This document shows positions 1 to 6,360 of a DNA stretch of 23,202 nt, one piece after another. Every line of letters begins with the position of its first letter. Within the stretch, counting starts at the first letter, position 1. The stretch is taken from the IMG/VR virus record IMGVR_UViG_3300027976_000232, positions 1 to 23,202 of that record; one strand, 5' to 3'. Position numbers and translations under genes: made by a program. The notes below the pieces were generated by a model. That model was not told the DNA's origin. It saw nothing but the letters and a program-made list of their open reading frames with translations, and did not search any database. This DNA is from a virus.

Positions 1-530
1 TCCAACTCCTTTAAAAAAGAAGGTATCTCTTTATGCATAGGAGTTAAATACTTAATGTCTTTAAAAGAAGGGTCTTCCGCAGTTCCATATTGAATAAACT
101 TATCGAGGGATCCATCACGATACCAAATCAAAGGGTTATTTTTTCCAAAAAAATGCATTCTATTAATATCTGTGTATGTGAAAGTACCCACCCATATTTT
201 TTTAATATTTAATGCTCTGCATACAACCCCTGCCATTAGGGCATTATATTGATCATCTGACTCTAAAGTTAATCCTTGAGGCAAATCAAAAAAAAGACCT
301 GCATTAACATATTCAAATTTATATCCTTTTTCTTTAAAATATTTAAGTATAGAAGTAACTGCTTTATTCTGTTCGGGTAGTTTCTTTTGACCAGATATAT
401 GATAACCCAATTGATTGTATAAAACATACACATTTCTTTTCTCTTTTAAAAAAGATTCTAACAAAATAGTACTATCTAATCCGCCTGAAAAAAGAATTAA
501 CTCTGGTTCTTGGTGATTGTTGGTACTCAT
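1..530 (-). CDS. QueC-like PP-loop ATP pyrophosphatase (3' end cut by window edge)
   Basis: I translated 176 residues from ATG at 530; an in-frame TAG lies directly before this ATG, so the start is well bounded. The protein runs off the left edge. Near the N-terminus it has LILFSGGLDSTILLE (about residues 11-25), the SGGxDS PP-loop that binds ATP in adenylating N-type pyrophosphatases. A later segment, DDQYNALMAGVVCRALNIKK, followed by a WVGTFTYTD strand, matches the layout of QueC (7-cyano-7-deazaguanine synthase), as does YLTPMHKEI near the cut end. QueC converts 7-carboxy-7-deazaguanine to preQ0 with ATP and ammonia; preQ0 feeds queuosine tRNA or deazaguanine-modified phage DNA. The C-terminal zinc cysteines of QueC, which would be decisive, lie outside the window. 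Another PP-loop amidotransferase-type enzyme is possible. The gene lies 63 bp downstream of an oxygenase-like gene on the same strand. Confidence 0.62.
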   Translation of the reverse strand, partial: MSTNNHQEPELILFSGGLDSTILLESFLKEKRNVYVLYNQLGYHISGQKKLPEQNKAVTSILKYFKEKGYKFEYVNAGLFFDLPQGLTLESDDQYNALMAGVVCRALNIKKIWVGTFTYTDINRMHFFGKNNPLIWYRDGSLDKFIQYGTAEDPSFKDIKYLTPMHKEIPSFLKEL

Positions 531-593
531 CTAAAATTACAGTTAATGATTACCCTTTTATCCACTATAGATGCTTCGGTGTCATTTAAAAAA

Positions 594-1187
594 TTATCTA
601 TTATTTTTATCATTAATTCTTTTACTTACTTCCCAATCTGGGTTTTCTTTAATATTTGCAACTAAATTATATCTAGTAGAATCATCCGTTACTTCTGGGA
701 CCCCATGTAAAATATTCGGTTCAAAAATATAATAAGAACCCACTTGTGGTTTGATAGTTATTTTTAATTCTGGAACAAGAAGAGGACTTCCTTCTGTTAA
801 ATATAAAATAATATGGTAGTGGTGGTGTACATGCATTTGAACATGTTCCCCTTTTACTAATTCATTTCCCCATGCTTGTATCTCAGGTTTATTTACATAC
901 CATTTTTCTTTAGTAAAGATAGGGTTTATGTTTTGATGTTTTTTAACCAGGTAATCTAGAAATCTTGTAAATTCTGGTTTATCATTAAAAAAAGTCCAAC
1001 CTGTTTTTCCTCCCTTTACATTAGTAGTATCTCTTTCTATGATGTTTGTTTTGATCATAGTAGTCATGTTCATCATATCTACTATATTATCATAAACACC
1101 GTGAGATATTTGAGTAGTTTTGGGATAGGTTACTACTGTACTATAGGAAAAATTTTCTTCATCTTTAATAGGGCTTATTATTATCAT
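594..1187 (-). CDS. Putative 2OG-Fe(II) oxygenase / cupin-fold protein
   Basis: 197 aa. The C-terminal half looks like a double-stranded beta-helix iron enzyme. A Trp (W106) precedes a histidine cluster (H115, H119, H121-H123, H125) leading into a hydrophobic strand (IILYLTEG). Then comes a P-x-x-G turn (P147-G150) and FEPNILHGVP with a distal His (H161), followed by an Arg (R172) before the last strand. This order (W, HxH region, G turn, FxPxxxH, R) matches the phage-common TIGR02466/PF13759 type of putative 2OG-Fe(II) oxygenase. In that family the distal Arg binds 2-oxoglutarate and the histidines bind iron. Which proximal residues bind metal is unclear because of the extra histidines, so a plain cupin is the alternative. 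The start overlaps the stop of the upstream 228-aa gene as ATGA, which suggests coupled translation. The substrate is unknown. Confidence 0.55.
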   Translation of the reverse strand: MIIISPIKDEENFSYSTVVTYPKTTQISHGVYDNIVDMMNMTTMIKTNIIERDTTNVKGGKTGWTFFNDKPEFTRFLDYLVKKHQNINPIFTKEKWYVNKPEIQAWGNELVKGEHVQMHVHHHYHIILYLTEGSPLLVPELKITIKPQVGSYYIFEPNILHGVPEVTDDSTRYNLVANIKENPDWEVSKRINDKNNR

Positions 1188-1870
1188 AGTTTATTTAATA
1201 TGTATCTTTTTAAGTCACTGAAAGTTTTCCTTGCAGATAATTGTAATTGTTTTTCTTTAAATACAATATCTACATTTTTTTCTGTTAAAGGAGTAAGTAA
1301 GAATAGCGGGTCTCCTACCCTAATTAATAATTCTTTTCTATCTTTTTCTATGGGAATAAAAAAATTAAGCTGTGATTTATAGGCAGGGGAAATAATACCA
1401 GGTAAAGTTTCATAGTTTAAAAAATGATACCACGAATTATGCATTAATACAGGAACTTCAGAATCTATGTGTATATTTAAAATTATTTTCGCAATAAATT
1501 TATATTTTTTTTTCTGAACAACATAATCTAATAATTGAGTATTTGGATGCAGGCTAATAAAAGATGTTTCTGTCTCTTTGCCCAATGAAGAAAACTCAAT
1601 ACCCGTGTCATTAAATATAACCTGTATATCAAAAGGACTTTTAAATAAAAAAGACCTCTTAAATAAATTTATAAAACCAGAACATTTTTTAATAGTAGTG
1701 TTCATTAATAGACTTCTTTCAATACCAGGGTGAAACATTTCTTTTGGAATTGTTTTAAAATATGTTGGTAAATTCTCGGGTATTTTTACAAAAGAGGATC
1801 TTATTTCTTCTCTAGAATAAGTGACAAAGGCATTAGGGTCTGTAAAAATAGTTAATGTTTTATTAAACAT
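1184..1870 (-). CDS. Conserved-looking phage protein of unknown function
   Basis: 228 aa, no named domain recognised. Visible traits are a central ATTIKKC-like stretch (TTIKKCSGF) followed by LFKSPFDIQVIF, then an ISLHP segment, a long beta-rich region and a late VGDPLFLLTPL segment. The layout recalls recurrent phage proteins with a 'kcP..., ..kSPfDi.., ..lPGii.., ..GdPL..l.P' pattern, often annotated only as hypothetical or DUF6065-like; I recall this resemblance from memory and have not tested it. There is no signal peptide or membrane span. Its 5' end overlaps the upstream oxygenase gene by 19 nt and its TGA overlaps the next gene's ATG, so it sits between two predicted iron/2OG oxygenases in one operon. 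It could be a partner or substrate of these enzymes, but this rests on position only. Confidence 0.6.
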   Translation of the reverse strand: MFNKTLTIFTDPNAFVTYSREEIRSSFVKIPENLPTYFKTIPKEMFHPGIERSLLMNTTIKKCSGFINLFKRSFLFKSPFDIQVIFNDTGIEFSSLGKETETSFISLHPNTQLLDYVVQKKKYKFIAKIILNIHIDSEVPVLMHNSWYHFLNYETLPGIISPAYKSQLNFFIPIEKDRKELLIRVGDPLFLLTPLTEKNVDIVFKEKQLQLSARKTFSDLKRYILNKL

Positions 1871-2337
1871 ATTGTTTTAAAAGCCAGTGTTATTCTAGGA
1901 ATATTTTGTTTTGGAGGGTTCCCCTTGTGTAATTTTTTAGCATCAAAATAAATTAAACGATTAAATTTATATTCAAATTTTCCCTCGTCTTTTATTTCAA
2001 AGTGACCTTCGTCTGAATTTATGCCCTTAGAGGGCATAAATATAAAAGTAATATCCCCATCATCTGAGTGGAAATCTCCCCCCATATTATTGTAATGTAA
2101 GTTTGTGTATATTCGTAATACTTCGATAGGGAGAATAAACTTTAATTTATATATTAAAAAATCAGTCAGTGGACTTAACGGGATAACACCAAATAAAAAA
2201 GAAGTATTGTCTATTGAAGTAGATCCGTGACCTGCTTGGTACACTATTCCTTTATATAAATAATCTGATAAGAAGTTAGCTAATTGAGGTTCTAGCCAAT
2301 TGTCGATTACAGTGGTGGGTATAATATCTTTATTCAT
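1852..2337 (-). CDS. 2-oxoglutarate/Fe(II)-dependent oxygenase (prolyl-hydroxylase-like)
   Basis: 161 aa, about the size of a stand-alone 2OG-Fe(II) catalytic domain. The three diagnostic elements are present in order: H90-S-D92 (GGDFHSDDGDITFIF), distal H137 (KKLHKGNPP) and R148 (IPRITLAFK). The first two hold Fe(II); the Arg pairs with the C5 carboxylate of 2-oxoglutarate. The preceding RIYTNLHYNNMGG strand fits phage members of the P4H-like family. Such enzymes hydroxylate protein side chains, bases or small molecules; the substrate here is unknown. It is the first gene of the leftward operon and has a promoter-like sequence just upstream (2348-2376). No Shine-Dalgarno sequence precedes the ATG, so the leader would be very short. 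Confidence 0.82.
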   Translation of the reverse strand: MNKDIIPTTVIDNWLEPQLANFLSDYLYKGIVYQAGHGSTSIDNTSFLFGVIPLSPLTDFLIYKLKFILPIEVLRIYTNLHYNNMGGDFHSDDGDITFIFMPSKGINSDEGHFEIKDEGKFEYKFNRLIYFDAKKLHKGNPPKQNIPRITLAFKTICLIKH

Positions 2338-2347
2338 ATATTTCTAC

Positions 2348-2376
2348 GTTGTACTCTATCTAAATATAGGTGTAAA
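2348..2376 (-). promoter_or_regulatory. Candidate leftward promoter for the oxygenase operon
   Basis: On the minus strand TTTACA (2376-2371) is followed by 17 nt and TACAAC (2353-2348). These match the sigma70 consensus at 5/6 and 4/6 positions. Transcription would start about 4 nt before the oxygenase ATG at 2337, so the mRNA would be almost leaderless. The -10 is weak, so the call is tentative. Confidence 0.35.
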
Positions 2377-2395
2377 GGGATAAAGGGAAGCTAGA

Positions 2396-2424
2396 TTGTA
2401 CTTATTGCCCCTATCCTATATAAT
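2396..2424 (+). promoter_or_regulatory. Candidate rightward promoter for the virion operon
   Basis: TTGTAC (2396-2401), 17-nt spacer, then a perfect TATAAT (2419-2424). It lies in the 93-bp divergent gap between the leftward oxygenase operon and the tail gene. The expected transcription start is at or within a base or two of the ATG at 2431, and no ribosome-binding site is seen before that ATG. Confidence 0.6.
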
Positions 2425-2430
2425 GATTTT

Positions 2431-4563
2431 ATGCCTTTAAATTTAATAAACATAAGACCAGGCTTTAATAAACAAATAACCGATACTGCTGCCGAAGGGC
2501 AGTACATAGACGGTGATTTTGTACGGTTTCGTTATGGGTTGCCTGAAAAGATAGGTGGTTGGAGCAAAATCACTTCTAATACGTTAGTAGGAGTAACCAG
2601 GGCACAGCTACAATGGACAGATCTAGATAGTAGAATTTACGCTGCTTTAGCTTCGCTACGATGTTTATATATTTATTATCAAAATGCATTTTATGATATT
2701 ACCCCTTTAGAGTCCCCTCAAGCAGGAGCTACTTTTACTACCGTTAGTGGATCCCCTACCGTAACGGTTAATCTAACAGGAAGTTTGCTTCAACAAGGGG
2801 ATTTATTTACTTTTACCTCTGTCACCCCTCCCACAGGAGCAGGGTATACCGCAGGGAATTTTCAAGATCAAACTTTTGAAGTTACTTCCAGAATTAGTTC
2901 TAATCAATTCACCATTACCATGGCAGCTAATGCAACCACAAGTATCTCGGCTAATGGAGCAGCTACTATAAACCGATACGTATTAGTAGGACCTGTTGGT
3001 CAAGCCGCAGGTTATGGTTGGGGAACGGATTTATATGGAGGACAAAGTTCCGTAGAAACAACTTTAAACGGAGCCATCAATGACTTGGTCACTACGATTA
3101 CTCTAACCAGTACAACAGGGATACCAACTACAGGTTCTGTATTAATCGATAGTGAAATTATCTCTTATACAGGGATTTCTACTAGCCAATTAACAGGATG
3201 CACCAGAGGTACTCAAAGTACTACCGCTGCCTCTCATTTAGATGGAGCCTCCGTAGTCGCACTTACAGGATGGGGAGATGCTTCTTTAGCGGGAGGAACT
3301 TCCATTGAACCAGGTAATTGGTCTTTAGATAATTTTGGACAAATTTTAATTGCAACTATTTTTAATGGTCGTACCTTTATATGGCAGCCCCTTCAAAACA
3401 CTAGTAATGCTTTAACTACGAGAGCAACCCTTATGGCAGGAGCTCCCACAAAAAGTATTATGAGCATTGTGTCTGATCAGGATAGACATTTAATTCATCT
3501 TGGTACGGAAACGATTATAGGGAATACTTCTACTCAAGACAAAATGTTTATTCGTTTTTCTGACCAAGAAGATTATAATGTGTACCAGCCTACTTCGGTT
3601 AATACCGCAGGCACGTTTAGATTAGATGATGGAACAGAAATCAGATCCGCAGTAAAAGGAAAAGATTATATTTTAATTACCACAGACACAGCGGCCTATA
3701 CCTTGCAATATGTTGGAGCCCCCTTTACCTTTAGTATTAGGAAAGTAGGAACTAATTGTGGATGTATAGGACCACACGCAATGTCTTTTAAAGATGGACT
3801 TGCTTACTGGATGGATGATTCTGGGGGTTTTAATTATTTTGACGGAACCGTAAAAACATTAGAGTGTTCGGTTGAAGATTTTGTATTTACTCAAAACAAT
3901 CCAGGGGATCTTGGTTTAAACTATGGGTCAGGAAAACTAGTGTATGCAGGGAATGATTGTCTATATGGTGAAACCACTTGGTATTATCCTTCTGCTTCCT
4001 CTAACACTATCAACAGATCGGCTACTTGGAATAGAGGGGAAAATTGTTGGTACACAAGTTCCTTAGCAAGAACGACTGCACAAGATGCTCATTTATACCC
4101 TGTTCCTTATATGACTTCTTTTAATTCAACAGGTACCCCTAATTTTCCTATTATACAGGGAATTAGTAATATCAATGGGTCTACTACTTATTGGGCGCAT
4201 GAAACAGGTACGGATCAAGTTGAAGGCAGTACTACTACAGCGATCAAGGCGTTTGTAGAGTCGGGAGATTTTATGCTACACGTAGATGGGGATGGAGAAA
4301 TTTTTACTAAAATAAGAAGATTTATTCCAGACTTTAAACGATTAACAGGAGATGCTCAAATTACTATTTTATTAAAAGATTATCCTTCCGACACGGCTAC
4401 CTCCTCCTCGTTGGGGCCTTTTGCTATTAATAGCTCTACTCAAAAAATAGATACTAGAGCAAGAGGACGAGCGGCAGCATTAAAAATTGAAAATTTATCC
4501 ACAGGTCAAACTTGGAGATATGGAACGTTTAGAGCAGACGTACAACCAGACGGAAGAAGATAA
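2431..4563 (+). CDS. Tail hub / stabilisation-type virion protein (T7 gp12 or P22 gp10-like)
   Basis: 710 aa. The N-terminus, MPLNLINIRPGFNKQITDTA followed by EGQYIDGDFVRFRYG and PEKIGGW, is the hallmark opening of phage tail tubular B / packaged-DNA stabilisation proteins, beta-propeller-like components that close the portal-proximal tail. Most of the chain is Thr/Ser/Gly-rich beta structure. Residues about 209-279 form a discrete segment (ITLTSTTGIP ... ISYTGI ... GCTRG) that recurs as an inserted module in many virion proteins, from memory. The conserved start supports ATG 2431, although it lies only 6 nt beyond a TATAAT box and lacks a Shine-Dalgarno sequence. The stop overlaps the next start as TAATG. 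Family assignment rests on N-terminal recognition, size and location. Confidence 0.75.
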   Translation: MPLNLINIRPGFNKQITDTAAEGQYIDGDFVRFRYGLPEKIGGWSKITSNTLVGVTRAQLQWTDLDSRIYAALASLRCLYIYYQNAFYDITPLESPQAGATFTTVSGSPTVTVNLTGSLLQQGDLFTFTSVTPPTGAGYTAGNFQDQTFEVTSRISSNQFTITMAANATTSISANGAATINRYVLVGPVGQAAGYGWGTDLYGGQSSVETTLNGAINDLVTTITLTSTTGIPTTGSVLIDSEIISYTGISTSQLTGCTRGTQSTTAASHLDGASVVALTGWGDASLAGGTSIEPGNWSLDNFGQILIATIFNGRTFIWQPLQNTSNALTTRATLMAGAPTKSIMSIVSDQDRHLIHLGTETIIGNTSTQDKMFIRFSDQEDYNVYQPTSVNTAGTFRLDDGTEIRSAVKGKDYILITTDTAAYTLQYVGAPFTFSIRKVGTNCGCIGPHAMSFKDGLAYWMDDSGGFNYFDGTVKTLECSVEDFVFTQNNPGDLGLNYGSGKLVYAGNDCLYGETTWYYPSASSNTINRSATWNRGENCWYTSSLARTTAQDAHLYPVPYMTSFNSTGTPNFPIIQGISNINGSTTYWAHETGTDQVEGSTTTAIKAFVESGDFMLHVDGDGEIFTKIRRFIPDFKRLTGDAQITILLKDYPSDTATSSSLGPFAINSSTQKIDTRARGRAAALKIENLSTGQTWRYGTFRADVQPDGRR

Positions 4564-4730
4564 TGGCAAAAATAACTTCTTATATACCAGAACCCACACT
4601 TAATTATGACGTTAGTAATCAACAACAGTTATTACAGTCTATAGAAACACTAAAGACACAATTAAACACTTCCTTTCAAGAAGATTTAAAACAAGAAGTG
4701 GAACGATTCACTTTTTTTGGATTAGGATAA
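4563..4730 (+). CDS. Small coiled-coil virion-module protein
   Basis: 55 aa, MAKITSYIPEPTLNYDVSNQ then a Gln/Leu-rich amphipathic helix (QQLLQSIETLKTQLNTSF) and a charged end finishing FTFFGLG. The ATG overlaps the TAA of the tail hub gene (TAATG) and its stop lies one base before the next ATG, so translation is probably coupled. Small proteins of this look commonly sit after the tail hub gene in marine phages; a helical tail or head-tail accessory role is inferred from position and helix only. Confidence 0.7.
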   Translation: MAKITSYIPEPTLNYDVSNQQQLLQSIETLKTQLNTSFQEDLKQEVERFTFFGLG

Positions 4731-4731
4731 T

Positions 4732-5082
4732 ATGGCTAATTTTTATAAAAATACAAAATTAGATTTAACGGTTGCTACGGCAGTTACTTTGTATACTTGT
4801 CCTTCTAACTCAAGAGCCATAATAAAATCTCTATATGTTTCTGATGATTCAGGAACGGGTAGTACTATTACGGTTGACTTATTTAATGGGGATCCTGCTT
4901 CTGCGGCTAAATTTAATTTATTTAAGACAAAAGCCATAGCTGCAAACGCTACAGATCAATTAATTACAGTACCCTTGATCCTTATGGAAAGTGAAGTATT
5001 ACAAGTAACGGCAGCCGATGCTAATAGGTTACATGTTATACTTTCACTATTAGAAATATCAAGAGAAGATCAAAATGGCTAA
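4732..5082 (+). CDS. Small beta-rich virion-associated protein
   Basis: 116 aa beginning MANFYKNTKLDLTVATAVTL and continuing LYTCPSNSRAIIKSLYVSDD. The chain is a predicted beta sandwich with no membrane span or catalytic motif. The pattern 'xLYTxPxxxRAIIKSIxV' recurs in phage structural proteins that often decorate or join virion parts; this resemblance is from memory. It follows the 55-aa gene after a single base; AGGA in the preceding gene's end may serve as its ribosome-binding site. Its last codons overlap the next small gene by 8 nt. A structural role is likely from its place between tail hub and later virion genes. Confidence 0.65.
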   Translation: MANFYKNTKLDLTVATAVTLYTCPSNSRAIIKSLYVSDDSGTGSTITVDLFNGDPASAAKFNLFKTKAIAANATDQLITVPLILMESEVLQVTAADANRLHVILSLLEISREDQNG

Positions 5083-5185
5083 ACGAGCTAACGTAGTGCA
5101 TATTGCAGGGAAAAGAAGAAAAAGACCAGGTCGCCATGCTAAGTGGCAAAAAACAAAGAAAACTAACATGGGTCGCCCACAATAA
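5075..5185 (+). CDS. Small highly basic protein
   Basis: 36 aa, MAKRANVVHIAGKRRKRPGR followed by HAKWQKTKKTNMGRPQ. Roughly 40% of residues are Lys, Arg or His and only hydrophobic VVHIA interrupts the charge, so it should bind nucleic acid or an acidic protein surface. It overlaps the preceding gene by 8 nt, and a purine-rich AGAGAAG lies upstream of its ATG. Comparable KRPG-R/V-HAK micro-proteins recur beside structural genes in marine phages (recollection, untested). It may be a virion DNA-condensing peptide, but this is inference. Confidence 0.6.
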   Translation: MAKRANVVHIAGKRRKRPGRHAKWQKTKKTNMGRPQ

Positions 5186-5187
5186 GG

Positions 5188-5218
5188 TAGACAACCTTAG
5201 ATAAAATAAGTATATAAT
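5188..5218 (+). promoter_or_regulatory. Candidate internal rightward promoter
   Basis: TAGACA (5188-5193) and a perfect TATAAT (5213-5218) with a 19-nt spacer occupy the 47-bp gap before the 64-aa gene. The spacer is longer than the preferred 17 nt. It is followed directly by a good Shine-Dalgarno sequence, AGGAG at 5223-5227, five bases before ATG 5233. Confidence 0.45.
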
Positions 5219-5232
5219 TAAAAGGAGAAAAA

Positions 5233-5427
5233 ATGACAAAAATAATTAAGATACCAGCAATAGCAGTAGAAATAGTAAAGAATAAAAAAACGGGAGAAGT
5301 GTACGCAGACAAATCTGCTTTTGAGGCAGATGTGGCAAATCCTGCTACGGAAACTACTGCGGATGATTTTCAACAAGATTTACAAATTACGGTGGCTTCA
5401 GTAACTACTAAACCAGCGGCAAATTAA
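5233..5427 (+). CDS. Small conserved-type phage protein, unknown function
   Basis: 64 aa: MTKIIKIPAIAVEIVKNKKT, then GEVYADKSAFEADV, an acidic middle and a C-terminal QDLQITVASV strand. The layout (short basic N-terminal strand, 'tGe.Y.s...w/f' motif, acidic linker, DL.ITV strand) recurs in small proteins beside structural genes in marine phages, from memory; no function is known to me. AGGAG at 5223-5227 gives it one of the clearest ribosome-binding sites in the window, which suggests high expression. Its TAA is followed after one codon, in the same frame, by the ATG of the glycosyltransferase. Confidence 0.65.
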   Translation: MTKIIKIPAIAVEIVKNKKTGEVYADKSAFEADVANPATETTADDFQQDLQITVASVTTKPAAN

Positions 5428-5430
5428 TAT

Positions 5431-6360
5431 ATGCAGCCTTTAGGAGGTACGGAGTTACAGTATGCTCTTCTGTATAAGCACGTAGATAACAAGTTATTAA
5501 ATAACTTTCAAATTACTACTTCAGTTCCTGAGAAAATACCGTTAGCTACCGATAAGATCAATATCCTTTGGGAACAAAATTCTTATGACCAACCCAACAT
5601 AGTTCCTTGGTTTTTAGATAAAGAAAACCATAAGAAATATGATTGGTATGTATTTAATAGTGCCTGGTGTTATGAAAAATTTAGAATGAAATTTGATGTA
5701 CCCACTAACCAATGTACCGTTATTAAAAACGCTATTGAGAACTTTCCTAAAAGGAAAATCTATAAACAAGGAGACCCTATTAAAATGATATTTCATCCCA
5801 CTCCCTGGAGAGGATTAAATGTTATTTTAGGAGCGATGCAATTAGTTAAAAATAAAAATATTACACTAGATGTCTATTCCTCTACTCAAGTGTATGGAGA
5901 TAATTTTAAAAAAGCAAATGATAAATTATATAAACCTTTATATAACCAGGCAAAAAAATTAAAAAATGTTAATTATATTGGTTACAAGCCTAATGATTAT
6001 ATTTTAAAACAGATAGAGAACTATCAAATATTTCCCTACTCTAATATATGGGAGGAAACTTCCTGTATTTCTGCTATGGAAGCAATGGCAGCAGGCGTCC
6101 ATATGATTACTACCAACTACGGGGCGCTCTATGAAACTTGTTCTGAATGGCCTGTCTATGTGCAATATACTAATGATTATAAAAGACTAGCTCAAGGTTT
6201 TGCCTATGCTATAGATTCTTTAGCTTCTTTTTTACACGAAGAAGGTTGTCAAAATCATTTACAGTCTCAATCTAATTTTTATAAAAAGTTTTATTCCTGG
6301 GATTCTAGGAAAGAAGATTGGACTACTTTTTTACAGGGAGCACTTAATGCAAAATCATGA
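5431..6360 (+). CDS. Glycosyltransferase, GT-B fold (GT4-like)
   Basis: 309 aa. GGTE at residues 5-8 is the N-terminal nucleotide-sugar/acceptor loop of GT4-type enzymes. FHPTPWRGLN (121-130) begins the C-terminal Rossmann domain, and EETSCISAMEAMAAG (208-222) contains the E-x7-E motif (E209/E217) that binds the donor diphosphate. Between them lie the expected beta/alpha elements with NVNYIGYKPNDYI. The usual chain has about ten more residues before GGTE; here an in-frame TAA stands two codons upstream of the ATG, so this start is the only ATG option and the N-terminus is short. No Shine-Dalgarno sequence is seen, so reinitiation after the 64-aa gene is likely. Placement between virion genes suggests it glycosylates a virion or host surface component. 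Confidence 0.85.
   Translation: MQPLGGTELQYALLYKHVDNKLLNNFQITTSVPEKIPLATDKINILWEQNSYDQPNIVPWFLDKENHKKYDWYVFNSAWCYEKFRMKFDVPTNQCTVIKNAIENFPKRKIYKQGDPIKMIFHPTPWRGLNVILGAMQLVKNKNITLDVYSSTQVYGDNFKKANDKLYKPLYNQAKKLKNVNYIGYKPNDYILKQIENYQIFPYSNIWEETSCISAMEAMAAGVHMITTNYGALYETCSEWPVYVQYTNDYKRLAQGFAYAIDSLASFLHEEGCQNHLQSQSNFYKKFYSWDSRKEDWTTFLQGALNAKS

Noticed and set aside
1101-1382. Plus-strand ORF over the leftward operon
   Set aside because: Runs antisense to two overlapping genes with family or context support; composition looks like a shadow.
5425-5433. Efficient stop-codon readthrough between the 64-aa gene and the glycosyltransferase
   Set aside because: As a main mechanism it is unlikely because TAA followed by T is a strong stop context; kept only as a minor possibility.
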